Shown: piece by piece, positions 36,041-45,840 of the stretch
Position numbering within the stretch: the first letter of the stretch is position 1
How the letters are laid out: every line of letters starts with the position of its first letter
Source of the DNA: Fischerella muscicola PCC 7414
GTDB lineage: Bacteria > Cyanobacteriota > Cyanobacteriia > Cyanobacteriales > Nostocaceae
DNA: 64,000 bases
Assembly (NCBI RefSeq): GCF_000317205.1
Contig: NZ_AJLK01000073.1
Location: 62,001-126,000, forward strand
Direction: 5' to 3'
The notes under the pieces: model-generated
Databases searched by the model: none
What the model saw: only the letters and a program-made list of their open reading frames with translations
What the model was told of the DNA's origin: nothing
Program-made: the position numbers and the translations under genes

Positions 36041-36240
36041 GGTATGAGAAGTATGAGGGGTATGAGGAGTATGAGGAGTATGAGGGGTATGAGAAGTATG
36101 AGGGGATGAGAAGTATGAGAAGTACAAAGATAAAACATTTCTTTTACTCCCCCCACCTCCCCTACTCCCCCCACTCCCCTCACTCCTCACACTCCCCCCA
36201 CCTCCCCTACTCCCCTCACTCCCCCACTCCCCTATCCCTA
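36041..36240. repeat. STRR array between flv3 and flv1
   Basis: A run of GTATGAGGA-type 9-base units (36041-36125) is followed by pyrimidine-rich CCCCACCTCCCCTACTC-type repeats (36148-36235). The purine and pyrimidine halves are partly complementary. The flv1 ATG follows directly. Confidence 0.9.
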
Positions 36241-36247
36241 AAAAACT

Positions 36248-37957
36248 ATGACATCCACAAAACCCCGTGACGTTCAAATTCTTCCGATCGCAACAGATAC
36301 AACAATATTGCGATCGCGCAGTTGGACTCGTCTGAGATTTGAAATTGAATACGCCCTCGCTAAGGGTACAACTGCAAATTCCTATTTGATTCAAGGCGAT
36401 AAAATCGCCCTGATTGATCCACCAGGCGAAACATTTACGGAAATTTACTTAGATGCCTTGCAAAAAAGGTTAGATTTAAAACAACTTGATTATGTGATTC
36501 TCGGTCACGTTAATCCCAACCGTGCTGCTACTTTAAAAGTTTTGCTGGAACGTGCGCCCCAGATCACTTTTGTTTGTTCTAATCCAGGAGCAATCAATTT
36601 GCGGGGGGCATTGGAAAATCCAGATTTGCCCATTTTGGTGAAACGTGGGGAAGAAACCCTCGATTTAGGCAAAGGTCATCACCTGCAATTTATTCCCACA
36701 CCTAATCCCCGCTACCCTGACCAACTCTGTACCTACGACCCACAAACAGAAATTTTATACACAGATAAGCTGTTTGGGGCGCATATCTGCGGCGATCAGG
36801 TATTTGATGAAGGCTGGCAAATTTTTCTCGAAGACAGACGCTATTATTTTGAGTGTCTGATGGCTCCTCATGCCCGTCAAATCGAAACCTCATTGGAAAA
36901 ACTTGCCGATTTGCCAGTGAGGATGTATGCCCCCAATCACGGGCCCTTGGTGCGTTATGGCTTAATTGATTTAACGAAAGCGTATCGGGAGTGGAGTCAG
37001 CACCAGACATCTCAAGATACTACCGTGGCATTAATTTATGCTTCTGCTTACGGGAATACCGCAACCTTAGCCCAAGCGATCGCCCACGGTATTACTAAAG
37101 CAGGTGTCAGTGTTGAATCCATTAACTGTGAAGTCGCCGAACCCAGCGAAATTCAAGCTGCTGTCGAGAAAGCAGCAGGATTTATCATTGGTTCCCCTAC
37201 CCTTGGTGGACATGCACCGACACCAGTCCAGACTGCTTTGGGTATTGTACTTTCCACTGCTGCCAAAAACAAACTCGCCGGTGTTTTTGGTTCCTACGGT
37301 TGGAGTGGCGAAGCCATTGATTTAATTGAAGGCAAACTCAAAGATGCTGGTTATCAATTTGGCTTTGAACCTATCCGAGTCAAATTCAAACCCAACGATG
37401 TCACTTTGCAAACTTGTGAAGAAGCCGGAACAGACTTCGCCCAAGCACTAAAAAAAGCCAAAAAAGTTCGTACTTCCAGTCAACCTGCCAGCAATGTCGA
37501 ACAAGCTGTAGGGCGGATTATTGGTTCTTTATGTGTGATTACAGCTAAGCGGGGGGACATATCTAGCGCAATGTTAGCTTCTTGGGTATCTCAGGCTAGC
37601 TTTAATCCTCCTGGTTTCACTGTTGCTGTTGCCAAAGATCGGGCTATTGAACCGTTGACACACTCCGGTAATCAATTCGTTCTCAATATTCTCAAAGAAG
37701 GGAACCACATAGGGTTAATGAAACACTTCCTGAAACCCTTTGGGCCAGCACAAGATCGTTTTACTGGTGTTGCTACTACAGAAGCCGAGAACGGCAATCC
37801 TATCCTTACAGATGCCTTAGCTTACCTGGAATGTACCGTACAAACTCGGATGGAAGCTGGCGACCACTGGCTAGTGTACGCGACTATAGATAATGGCAAA
37901 GTACTTAGTGATGGTGTAACTGCCGTGCATCACCGCAAGTCAGGAAATCACTATTAA
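36248..37957 (+). CDS. flv1: Flavodiiron protein, Flv1 type
   Basis: A 569-residue flavodiiron protein with the same three domains as its neighbour. Its diiron site is non-canonical: the ligand motif HTEPDH is replaced by HVNPNR, CDAFG by TDKLFG, and GHGP by NHGP. The opening SRSWTRLRFEIEYALAKGTT is typical of Flv1 (and Flv2). Flv1 works with Flv3 as a heteromer that takes electrons from NADPH or ferredoxin to oxygen. The C-terminal GRIIGSLCVITAKRGDISSAM flavin reductase motif matches that in Flv3. It lies 207 bases after flv3 and is probably co-transcribed through the repeat array. Confidence 0.9.
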   Translation: MTSTKPRDVQILPIATDTTILRSRSWTRLRFEIEYALAKGTTANSYLIQGDKIALIDPPGETFTEIYLDALQKRLDLKQLDYVILGHVNPNRAATLKVLLERAPQITFVCSNPGAINLRGALENPDLPILVKRGEETLDLGKGHHLQFIPTPNPRYPDQLCTYDPQTEILYTDKLFGAHICGDQVFDEGWQIFLEDRRYYFECLMAPHARQIETSLEKLADLPVRMYAPNHGPLVRYGLIDLTKAYREWSQHQTSQDTTVALIYASAYGNTATLAQAIAHGITKAGVSVESINCEVAEPSEIQAAVEKAAGFIIGSPTLGGHAPTPVQTALGIVLSTAAKNKLAGVFGSYGWSGEAIDLIEGKLKDAGYQFGFEPIRVKFKPNDVTLQTCEEAGTDFAQALKKAKKVRTSSQPASNVEQAVGRIIGSLCVITAKRGDISSAMLASWVSQASFNPPGFTVAVAKDRAIEPLTHSGNQFVLNILKEGNHIGLMKHFLKPFGPAQDRFTGVATTEAENGNPILTDALAYLECTVQTRMEAGDHWLVYATIDNGKVLSDGVTAVHHRKSGNHY

Positions 37958-37994
37958 GATAAAGAAGGCGTACGCATATTATCACACTGCATAG

Positions 37995-40190
37995 TTAAAC
38001 TACCTGAAATAGAAAACCCAAACTTGACCAGTTATTTACATCCAATATATAGGAATCAGCAGGTACGGTATTAGGATCGGCTGCTGTTGTACTAGCATTG
38101 TGCAAGTCTTGCAGAAGAGCGTGGGCAACTTCTAGGGGGTTTAATATTGGGAGAATACGTTGTTGATCGGTGCGTGGGTGTTTGGCAGCTGCCAAAGCGT
38201 TGAGGGTTTGGGTAAACGGAGCTGTGCTAAAAATTAATTGGGTTTCACAAAAGGAAGGCGGCCCTTGGATTACCCACTCAAAACCAGATGTGGTTTGTGG
38301 TATGCTCAGGGTTTCGCCGGGAGCAATGGTAATATTAGTCAGCTGTGGTTCTAGGGATTCATCGGTTTCTGTAACTTTTTGCCACGGGTAAAGAGCGATC
38401 GCATTCTTTGCGCTATTTAGTCCCAAAAGTATAAAGTAGATTGGGCTGTTGCCCATGTTTTGCACGCGGTACTGTACCCGACTCCCAATAGATATAGTCG
38501 GGGTGTGTCCTGGTTCAGGGTTAGCTAATTTCTTATTGATGGTTTCTGGATTAGCAGTTCGCAGTGTTTCGCGGTGCATGACTGCACGAGGTGCAATTCC
38601 ACTAATGATTTCTAGGGTTGCCTTGACGTTCAATCGGGAAGAACCTTCGTTATTTGTAAGTCGCCACAATTTTGCTGCCAGAAGGGTTTGTAGTTTGGGA
38701 CTTAACCTCTGTACTGCGACTTTGACTGCTTCTCCTGCTTCGCCAAAGGTATTGGGAATTCTCTCACTGCTGGAAGAAAATAAGCCATAGCGACTAGGAG
38801 AGACTATCAATGAGGTGGAAGCAATTAAATCTTTGTTTTTGGTGTCTGGACGTTTACCAAATACGTAGTCTGCTAGTTGTTCTCCTGCAACTACACTTGT
38901 CACATGATCGACTGTAGCAAAGGCGCTGGTAGCATCTACCCGTTCAATCCTTTCTAGTTCTCCATCCAAAGCAACTATTAAGTTGATGTTTCGAGGTAAG
39001 ACTCGCACTGCTTCTTGAACAAGTTGCCCGACTTGGGGAGATATTTTATTCTCAGTAGAGGAAATCTGGGTTTTTGCTGTCAAACCACTACGCGATCGCA
39101 CGATTAATTGTGTAGCTGTACCTGCTTGGTTCACCACATTCAACCGAGAATTCACACCGTAGTATTCCAGTACATGGGGTGGAATTCCTGCCAACCACAC
39201 CTGTACTGTTTTACCATCTTCTTCGGTTGCTGTTATTACTCCCTCTGCACCAGGAGTATCTAGGAAAAAGTTCTCGTTGAGTTGGACTCGCTGCTGATTT
39301 TTTTTACCGATCAACAAGCCTGATTGCTGTGTACTACCTAACTGCTGCATTGCACTCTCCACACGGGAGATAAACACGGGAATTGTTATTGTTGGTGTTG
39401 TTTCCCAGAGATATTGTGTCAAGGCGTAGGTAAATAATCCAGCACTAAAACCAGAATATTGGATTTCCCGTGCTAATTGGTTGGGAGCGGAGGTGGCAGA
39501 TAGTATTACTCCCGGCTGTTCTGGAGAGGCTTTTTCTTGGAGTTGTTTTTGAAAGTCGAGTTCTGCATCTATTAAAACAGCTTCTTGTGGCGTTTGGCGG
39601 GCGCGAACTCGCAAAGGAGCTGTCAAAATGCTAGTAGGTGCATAGTAACTGGTGTCTAATACTGCTGTGACTCGATCTGTAGGGAGCGATCGCAACATCA
39701 ACAGTAGGGTATCTTCTAATAAATAGTTGACAATTTTTGGATCTTGTGGTTTTGCTTCAATCCCATCTGCGGGAACAAGAGCATTTTGTGTCGCTTCTGG
39801 TGCGTTCCCCAAGCGGACACGACTACCATAGCCGCTAAAGTGGAAGACAACTAGATCACCGGGTTTTGCTTGTCCAATCAAATGCTCTAAAAAAGCAGCT
39901 TCAATAAATTCTCTGCTGGCTTGTTCGTCAGTTAGAGACAAAATATCTGACGGTTGGAAACCACAACGATGGATCAAAACCTCTTTTTGCAGTTCCACAT
40001 CTACCAGACAACCATTCAGTGCTGGACTTTCGGAATATTGGTTGATGCCCACCAACAACGCCAGTTTCCGCGGACTGGGTTGCGCTAATGCTTGCTGATA
40101 ACGGGTTCCAATTCGGAACCACTCAGCTTCTGCGACACCCAACGCCGCGAGTATGGAGCCAAACCGTTGCAAAAACGTCCGCCGCTTCAT
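37995..40190 (-). CDS. YS-type pseudo-orthocaspase with DUF4384-like C-terminus
   Basis: A 731-residue protein with an N-terminal twin-arginine-type signal (K-R-R-T-F-L-Q-R-F), then a caspase-like p20 domain (about 41-290). Both catalytic residues are replaced: the His of the usual SGHGS is Tyr (HFSGYGS, Tyr121) and the catalytic Cys is Ser (VLDTSYY, Ser181). This is the 'YS' pattern of presumably inactive orthocaspases known from cyanobacteria. The C-terminal half (about 310-731) contains a beta-rich module with GSRVQYRVQNMGNSPIYFIL and ALYPW, like DUF4384 domains. It probably acts outside the cytoplasm in binding or scaffolding. It converges on flv1, with 37 bases between stops. Confidence 0.88.
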   Translation of the reverse strand: MKRRTFLQRFGSILAALGVAEAEWFRIGTRYQQALAQPSPRKLALLVGINQYSESPALNGCLVDVELQKEVLIHRCGFQPSDILSLTDEQASREFIEAAFLEHLIGQAKPGDLVVFHFSGYGSRVRLGNAPEATQNALVPADGIEAKPQDPKIVNYLLEDTLLLMLRSLPTDRVTAVLDTSYYAPTSILTAPLRVRARQTPQEAVLIDAELDFQKQLQEKASPEQPGVILSATSAPNQLAREIQYSGFSAGLFTYALTQYLWETTPTITIPVFISRVESAMQQLGSTQQSGLLIGKKNQQRVQLNENFFLDTPGAEGVITATEEDGKTVQVWLAGIPPHVLEYYGVNSRLNVVNQAGTATQLIVRSRSGLTAKTQISSTENKISPQVGQLVQEAVRVLPRNINLIVALDGELERIERVDATSAFATVDHVTSVVAGEQLADYVFGKRPDTKNKDLIASTSLIVSPSRYGLFSSSSERIPNTFGEAGEAVKVAVQRLSPKLQTLLAAKLWRLTNNEGSSRLNVKATLEIISGIAPRAVMHRETLRTANPETINKKLANPEPGHTPTISIGSRVQYRVQNMGNSPIYFILLGLNSAKNAIALYPWQKVTETDESLEPQLTNITIAPGETLSIPQTTSGFEWVIQGPPSFCETQLIFSTAPFTQTLNALAAAKHPRTDQQRILPILNPLEVAHALLQDLHNASTTAADPNTVPADSYILDVNNWSSLGFLFQVV

Positions 40191-40254
40191 AATTGCTATC
40201 AGCCCTTAGTCCACCAGCTTATTAAGCTTATCGGGCAGAGGGCTGTAGTGTAAA

Positions 40255-40350
40255 GATTGGGGAAAGGGGAAAGGGGATTGGGAATTGGGAAGAAACTTGT
40301 TAAATAATTCTCCCTTGTCCCCCTTGTCTCCCTTGTCCCCGATCCCTGAT
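40255..40350. repeat. Repeat array between the pseudo-orthocaspase and sat
   Basis: GGGGAAAGGGGATTGGGAATTGGG units are followed by CTTGTCCCC/CTTGTCTCC 9-base units. The layout is very similar to that at 25800-25865, including the shared words AACTTGTTAAATAATTCTCC, so the two arrays are copies of one dispersed element. Confidence 0.8.
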
Positions 40351-40357
40351 CGATCCC

Positions 40358-41557
40358 TCAAACACTCACTTTCATCGCCCGTGCCAGTTCTGCTGCTACC
40401 TCTGGGCGGGAAAATTCTGGTGGGGGTAACTCGCCTCGACGCAGCATTTCCCGTACTTTTGTACCCGATAGGTGAACGCGTTCCTCTGGTTTGCTGGGAC
40501 TGGTTTTAGTCGTCGCCATCTGCTTAGTACGGGTGCAGTAGAAGGCGTGTTCAAACATCATTGGCGTGATGCCAATTTCATCTGGTGTAAACTCATCAAA
40601 GATGTATTGGGCATCATAGGTTCCGTAGTAATCACCAACGCCTGCATGATCCCGCCCGACGATAAAGTGAGTACAGCCATAATTTTTGCGGATTAAGGCA
40701 TGGAAAATTGCTTCACGGGGTCCAGCGTAACGCATTGCTGAGGGGTTAATTGCTAGAATTACCCGATCTTGGGGATAGTAGTTTTGTAGCAAAATTTCAT
40801 AGCAACGCATCCGCACATCCGCAGGGATATCATCATCTTTTGTTGCCCCTACCAAGGGATGCAAAAATAGACCATCTACGGTTTCTAGCGCACACTTTTG
40901 GATATATTCATGGGCGCGGTGGATGGGGTTACGAGTTTGGAAACCAACAACGGTTTTCCAGCCTTTTTGCTTGAATAATTGCCGGGACTCGGCAGGATCG
41001 ATTTGGTAGGTGGGGAAGTGGGGATGAGGATCGCGTTCTAATAACCACACATCACCTGCAAGGTTGACAGGCCCTTGATTATAGACTACTTGTACACCGG
41101 GATGTTTTTCATCATCGGTGCGGTAGACATTGATTGCTTCTCGCTTTTTGTCATAGCGATATTTTTGGCTGAGTTCCAAAACCCCGATGAATCTGCCTTC
41201 AGGGTTATCCAGACGGACCAAACCGCCTTCGGTAAGAGAAGCCGCAACTTCTTCGCTGACTGAAAGTGTAATGGGAATTGACCACACAGTACCGTTCGCC
41301 AAGCGCATTTCGGCGACAACGCGATCGTAGTCTTGCTGGTTCATAAAACCAGTTAGAGGACTAAAACCACCGATCGCAATCATTTCTAGATCAGAAACTG
41401 CTCTTTGATCGAGTTGCACGCGCGGCAGAAACTCAGCCTTAGAGAGAAATACTTCTTTTTGTTCTGGTGTAGCAATGCGATTAACCAACTGCCCACCGTG
41501 AGCAGGAATGCCATCTGGATAGTAACTCAACTTTGCCCCTTGTTTGCCTAAATACAC
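40358..41557 (-). CDS. sat: ATP sulfurylase
   Basis: Sulfate adenylyltransferase makes APS from ATP and sulfate, the first step of sulfate assimilation. The 399-residue protein has [13 protein letters not shown] near the start, SPLTGFM, the ATP-binding [11 protein letters not shown] (HxxH) and [17 protein letters not shown]. This is the single-domain bacterial form. The start is not certain: the GTG at 41557 has no ribosome binding site, while the TTG at 41530 (product starting M-S-Y-Y-P-D-G) is preceded by AGGGGC. Neighbouring genes are not in sulfur metabolism. Confidence 0.95.
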   Translation of the reverse strand: MYLGKQGAKLSYYPDGIPAHGGQLVNRIATPEQKEVFLSKAEFLPRVQLDQRAVSDLEMIAIGGFSPLTGFMNQQDYDRVVAEMRLANGTVWSIPITLSVSEEVAASLTEGGLVRLDNPEGRFIGVLELSQKYRYDKKREAINVYRTDDEKHPGVQVVYNQGPVNLAGDVWLLERDPHPHFPTYQIDPAESRQLFKQKGWKTVVGFQTRNPIHRAHEYIQKCALETVDGLFLHPLVGATKDDDIPADVRMRCYEILLQNYYPQDRVILAINPSAMRYAGPREAIFHALIRKNYGCTHFIVGRDHAGVGDYYGTYDAQYIFDEFTPDEIGITPMMFEHAFYCTRTKQMATTKTSPSKPEERVHLSGTKVREMLRRGELPPPEFSRPEVAAELARAMKVSV

Positions 41558-41967
41558 TTTTTTTAAGGTATGTTAATAACTTACCAAACTGCAAGTATGT
41601 ATAGAACAAAGTTTATAAGAGAAAATAAAAGTAAAAATTAACACTTTTTCTTATAGTGTTTTTACTGAATAATCTCATGTTTCCAGCTTGAGTCTCACGG
41701 GCAATTGCCCACAACGAGGGGAAAAAGTCTAACGAACACCGATGCACACCGATGGATTATGAGTTTGCTGTTAAGTTAGTCGCTAATCTTGATCGCTATT
41801 TTCAAGACAGTCAATCACGCTGCTGTTTTGGCACAACCAAACATGAAAATTTTTACCCCTTCTGCCATCTGCCTTCTGCCATCTGCCTTCTGCCATCTGC
41901 CTTCTGAATCTATAATAAAAGCACGGCTACTTGCCGTGCCAGGATGGGAAAAAGCACATCACCTGCA
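41558..41967. other. Spacer between sat and alr
   Basis: No gene is supported. It contains a copy of a dispersed 21-base word at 41733-41753 (20 of 21 bases agree with 8694-8714), a CTTCTGCCATCTGC repeat array (41858-41906) and the alr terminator. The sat promoter should lie near 41560-41650, which is AT-rich. Confidence 0.6.
41911..41940 (-). terminator. Rho-independent terminator of alr
   Basis: On the minus strand GCACGGC, loop AAGTA, GCCGTGC is followed by TTTTATTATAG, 30 bases after the alr stop. Confidence 0.8.
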
Positions 41968-43086
41968 TCAATATAAGTAACTTACCTGGTTCATAAAACC
42001 AGCCATCAGGTTGATTTCTGTGTGTACACTCTGAAACTTATCTGCTAATTCTTCAAAGGTAATCTCCTCGTTACCTTGACTACCAACCAAAACTACCTCG
42101 TCTCCCCATTTTACTTCTTTTGGTAGATCAGTAACATCTACTGTTGTAATATTTAGCGAAACTCTTCCCACGACTGGACAACGCTGACCCTGAATTAAAA
42201 CAATACCCTTGTTAAATAGCGATCGCGGATAACCTTCACCAAAACCCACAGGTAAAGATGCAATTAAACTATCGCGTTGGGTAGTATATAAACTGCCATA
42301 ACCAATAGTTTTACCTGCTGGTACTTTCCTTACCTGCGCCACCCTGGTTTTTACCGACATGACTGGTTTCAGTTCTAAAGGATTTTCAAAGTCACGTGAA
42401 GTGCGTACCCCGTAACAAGCAGCGCCAACCCTTACTAAACTATTACATTTAGGAGTAAGACGCATTGTTGCAGCACTATTGTGAGTATGAGTTAATACGT
42501 TCTCTGGTAAGTAATCATCGAGAGTAGTACGAACATGATAAAAATCTTCCATCTGCTTTTCTGTAAACGCTAGGTCTTTACCGTCAGCACTGGCGAAGTG
42601 AGTCATAATGCCAACAATAGACAAACCCGGCAATGTACAAACTTTCTTTAATTCTTCAATCTGAGATGAAAAGAAACCACTTCTACCCATCCCCGTATCA
42701 ATATTGATATGCACAGGAATTTTTTTGCTGCGTTTCAACCCTGCATCAGATAGATACTCTGCTGCTTCCATTGTTCCCACCTGTTCTTCAATGTTCAGGC
42801 GGCGTATCGACTCCTCTAATTCCTCTGGTAGCGCCATGCGTAAACGCAGGAGTTTGACATCTAAACCCAAATCACGGATAGTCGTTGCCTCTGGATTTGT
42901 GCAAATACCAATGTAATCTGTTCCTGACACGACTGCCGTTGTTGCTAACTGCCTTAAACCATGTCCGTAGGCATTTGCCTTCATCACTACACACAACTTT
43001 GCAGGTGCAACAAAATCTCGGATGTAGCGAATATTATCTTTAAAGTTTCTGGCGGAAACTGTGACTTCAATATGATGCTGATTCAT
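41968..43086 (-). CDS. alr: Alanine racemase-family enzyme, divergent
   Basis: A 372-residue fold-type III PLP racemase. The cofactor lysine is in V-V-M-K-A-N-A-Y-G-H-G (Lys36), and the opposite catalytic tyrosine is probably in G-Y-G-S-L-Y. The INIDTGMGRSGF, HFASAD and VGFGEGYPR motifs are as in alanine racemase. It differs from the common cyanobacterial Alr by lacking the R-A-W-V-E-I-D-L-G-A-L-xHN start and by VGRVSLNITTVDVTD in place of VGRVCMDQ. It could therefore be a second racemase with another or broader substrate. It has its own terminator and stands alone between hypothetical genes. Confidence 0.85.
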   Translation of the reverse strand: MNQHHIEVTVSARNFKDNIRYIRDFVAPAKLCVVMKANAYGHGLRQLATTAVVSGTDYIGICTNPEATTIRDLGLDVKLLRLRMALPEELEESIRRLNIEEQVGTMEAAEYLSDAGLKRSKKIPVHINIDTGMGRSGFFSSQIEELKKVCTLPGLSIVGIMTHFASADGKDLAFTEKQMEDFYHVRTTLDDYLPENVLTHTHNSAATMRLTPKCNSLVRVGAACYGVRTSRDFENPLELKPVMSVKTRVAQVRKVPAGKTIGYGSLYTTQRDSLIASLPVGFGEGYPRSLFNKGIVLIQGQRCPVVGRVSLNITTVDVTDLPKEVKWGDEVVLVGSQGNEEITFEELADKFQSVHTEINLMAGFMNQVSYLY

Positions 43087-43340
43087 TGGGGTTGTATGTT
43101 TAACTCTTTTAAGTAGTTGGTAGTTGATGGTTGGTAGTTAGTTGTTGATTTATCCAAACAACAAACAACAAACAACGAACACCACTCATAGCGATTCGTG
43201 CCAACTTATTATCAAATACAACCCCTGAATTTCCAGTTTAATTCACTACTTTTTGGCAAGCATTTTTTCTTAGGAATTATTATTTGAATAAGGATAATTA
43301 GTAATAGAATTTATTACTAATTACCCATTCAGTTATTCAA

Positions 43341-44228
43341 CTAAATTTCTGCCACAGCCCGTTCAATCAAGCGACGTGCAAGGGTTTGTGTGCCTGTATG
43401 TTCGTAGTAATTTGTTGCTACATCTAGAAACGCTCCTAAATAATCTAATTTGTCATCAGCTATTTCAACAAAATTTTGCAAGTTTTGAACAACCTTTTGG
43501 GGTGTCAAATTATTGGTAGCAACTAAATTACTCATCCAACCTTGAACCGACTGAAAACTTTCGCCAATAAAATTCAGTTTGCTGGCAGAGTTTTGACCCG
43601 GAATTGCCTCTTGCATATTTTGGAAAGTTGTGTTTTGTTCCAACTCTTGGGGATTAGTTTGACTAATTGTAGATAAGGCTTTGCTGATGAAGTCCGGACC
43701 AAGAGGTATCAAACCATCAACACAAACCAAAGCCACCATGCGAATCAGCGACTCACCGCTATACTCACCCAAGGACGCTACAAAGTCCCCAATGCTATCG
43801 CCGGGAATACCGTTGATGCTACAAAAAGCTACTAACTCAGCAACTAATTTCAAACACAGGTCAATGGTTTGAGCTTTGTCAGCTTTGGGAGTGATAGAGT
43901 TGAGAAACCCCAACAGAGGAATTTTCTCTCCTACCTTATTAGCAAAAGCTGCTGCACCCAGCGCTTTATCTGTGCGATCGACAGTTTGATATAACCACAT
44001 AGCCCGTTGGTAGCCTTGGGAACGATCATTGTAGAGATAAATTGCTCGTTCGCCAATTGCTTGAATCAAGCTTTCATCAGTTTCCCCAGTCACAGTTTTA
44101 ATCGTGTTGACAAAACCAACCACATTTTGCCACTCACCAGGGGCGACAAAATCTAGCGAATTCAGCATGGAAACAGTCAAGTTATTAGTTGGTAGTTCGT
44201 CTACCAACTCAAAAATGGGTTTACTCAC
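43341..44228 (-). CDS. Conserved cyanobacterial protein of unknown function
   Basis: A 295-residue, mostly helical soluble protein, no signal peptide. It starts M-S-K-P-I-F-E-L-V-D-E-L-P and contains a hydrophobic central part (about 100-180, with GFLNSITPKADKA and LVAELVAFCSINGIPGD) that may form a helical bundle. I do not recognise a known domain. The start is preceded by AAGGAG. It lies downstream of the lipoprotein-type gene on the opposite side of a GGTTGTT heptamer array, and upstream of alr on the same strand. Confidence 0.6.
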   Translation of the reverse strand: MSKPIFELVDELPTNNLTVSMLNSLDFVAPGEWQNVVGFVNTIKTVTGETDESLIQAIGERAIYLYNDRSQGYQRAMWLYQTVDRTDKALGAAAFANKVGEKIPLLGFLNSITPKADKAQTIDLCLKLVAELVAFCSINGIPGDSIGDFVASLGEYSGESLIRMVALVCVDGLIPLGPDFISKALSTISQTNPQELEQNTTFQNMQEAIPGQNSASKLNFIGESFQSVQGWMSNLVATNNLTPQKVVQNLQNFVEIADDKLDYLGAFLDVATNYYEHTGTQTLARRLIERAVAEI

Positions 44229-44243
44229 AAAAATCTCCTTATT

Positions 44244-44295
44244 TTGTTATTTGTTGGTTGTTGGTTGTTGGTTGTTGGTTGTTGGTTCCAAACAA
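44244..44295. repeat. (GGTTGTT)n heptamer array
   Basis: About six GGTTGTT units followed by complementary CAACAAC-type words (44296-44315) lie between two minus-strand genes. Confidence 0.85.
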
Positions 44296-44322
44296 CTATC
44301 AACCAGCAACCATCAACAATTT

Positions 44323-44835
44323 TTACTTGAGTTTTGCTAGACCATTCAGGTCAAATTTTTTCAGCCAAGTTTCGCGATCGCTAGCTGTAAATGATGGTGA
44401 ACGAGACAGTACTTTTACCTGATAGCGGTTGTTGACGAGTATTGCAGTTTGAGTATTGCCAATTTCTACGGCTGGATAACCAGCAATTTGCTTGCTGCTG
44501 TTGGCAAATTTGGCTGCTGCTGTCGGGATACTTTTTGTATCAGAAATAGCTAGCATCGCTAATTCTTGACCATCTTTTTTTAACTTAGCTTCAGCAAAAC
44601 CCCTTTTTTCTTGAGTATATACACGCTCATACCCATTTCCAGCAGGGGGAAAAAACTTGTTAAATTCGCTACCCTGAGTTGCTTGTTTGGCAACAGCTTG
44701 ACCAGTTTTTTGGCGACTGCTTTCTTGTTGCACCTGGTCAAAGCGTCCTGGTTCTTTGGGAGTACAAGCTGTAGTCAGCAACAATACTGACAGTAACACA
44801 ACAGCTAAAATTCTGCGGACACGAGGAAAATTCAT
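44323..44835 (-). CDS. Putative lipoprotein
   Basis: A 170-residue protein with a lipoprotein signal: basic N-terminus, hydrophobic core and the lipobox L-T-T-A-C, with Cys24 as the acylation site. The mature part (about 60-170) has alternating strands: GYERVYTQEKRGFAEAKLKKDGQELAMLAISDTK and YPAVEIGNTQTAILVNNRYQVKVLSRS. I know similar small cyanobacterial lipoproteins but no function. It is probably anchored to a membrane on the periplasmic side. Confidence 0.7.
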   Translation of the reverse strand: MNFPRVRRILAVVLLSVLLLTTACTPKEPGRFDQVQQESSRQKTGQAVAKQATQGSEFNKFFPPAGNGYERVYTQEKRGFAEAKLKKDGQELAMLAISDTKSIPTAAAKFANSSKQIAGYPAVEIGNTQTAILVNNRYQVKVLSRSPSFTASDRETWLKKFDLNGLAKLK

Positions 44836-45073
44836 GTTTGACTCTCCTTGATGCTAAACTTTCAAGGCAATTATCACGGCTTCTAGGTGCTTTTAACAGA
44901 AAATTTACTTTTTGATCAGACTTTGTGACACAAGGGTGTGAGGGTGTAAGGGTATAGGGGTGTAGGAGGAAATTGAGGTGTGGATCATCCGATTTTGGAT
45001 TTTGGTCATTAGTCATTAGTCAATGGTCATTTCATTATTTACTCTCCCCCACACTCCTCACACCCTTACACCC

Positions 45074-45721
45074 TTAATTCTGGCGTTTAGCGATCGCTGC
45101 ATAAAACGGATCTCCTCCCGCAGCACCCAACCATTGAAGAAAAGCTGGTATATTTGATTGCCGGGCAATCACTTCTGGGGTAGTAAATCCAGGTACAGAG
45201 GTAAAATAGCCTTTAACTAATTCAACTCTGGTTGCTTCTGATGCATCCCGCCATGCTTGGATAGCCTTTTGAAAAAACATGCGGTTAGAAAAGCTGATGA
45301 TAGCAATTCCACCTGGTTTGAGGACGCGATAAATTTCGGAAAATACTGCTTCTGGATATTGCAAATATTGCACAGAGACACAATTGAGGACAGCATCAAA
45401 ATTTTGATCTGGAAGTGGTAAACGGGGATTTTCGTTGAGATCCTGAACAAAATAATGATCTAAACGGGGATTACGTGCTAATTCCTCAGCGTTGAGTCCG
45501 TGTCCTTCCACATGGGCAAACTGCATTTCTTCTGGTAAATGCGAAACCCAACTACTCATCATGTCTAAAATGCGTGTGTTGGGTTGCAGGCGATCGCGAT
45601 ATAAATCGGTTAATTGTTGAATAAAACCTTCGTCTACATGAGTGACAAAGCGCGGAAAGGAATAAAATTCCTTGTCGTCGCCTGCATCAAGTTTAGTACG
45701 TTGTTCTGGTCTGAGCAGCAT
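45074..45721 (-). CDS. Class I SAM-dependent methyltransferase
   Basis: A 215-residue methyltransferase of the UbiE/type 11 group. The SAM-binding core includes TRILDMMSSWVSHLP (motif I, less Gly-rich than usual), the PDQNFDAVLNCVSVQYL post-I region and EIYRVLKPGGIAIISFSNR. The substrate cannot be told. It is divergent from the GT39-like gene, 119 bases apart. Confidence 0.82.
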   Translation of the reverse strand: MLLRPEQRTKLDAGDDKEFYSFPRFVTHVDEGFIQQLTDLYRDRLQPNTRILDMMSSWVSHLPEEMQFAHVEGHGLNAEELARNPRLDHYFVQDLNENPRLPLPDQNFDAVLNCVSVQYLQYPEAVFSEIYRVLKPGGIAIISFSNRMFFQKAIQAWRDASEATRVELVKGYFTSVPGFTTPEVIARQSNIPAFLQWLGAAGGDPFYAAIAKRQN

Positions 45722-45840
45722 AAAACTGAGATTATGAGAAGTCTTGCCTAAATTTGTGTACCACCATACGTATATTAGAAACAGTCTGAAAAATAGGCGA
45801 GTCTATCAAACATCTACCAGTTAAAAAACAATAAATATCA

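Noticed and set aside
36041-36240. A small gene of the sll0218 type between flv3 and flv1
   Set aside because: The spacer contains only 9-base repeats and their complements, so the pair is not a flv4-sll0218-flv2 operon.
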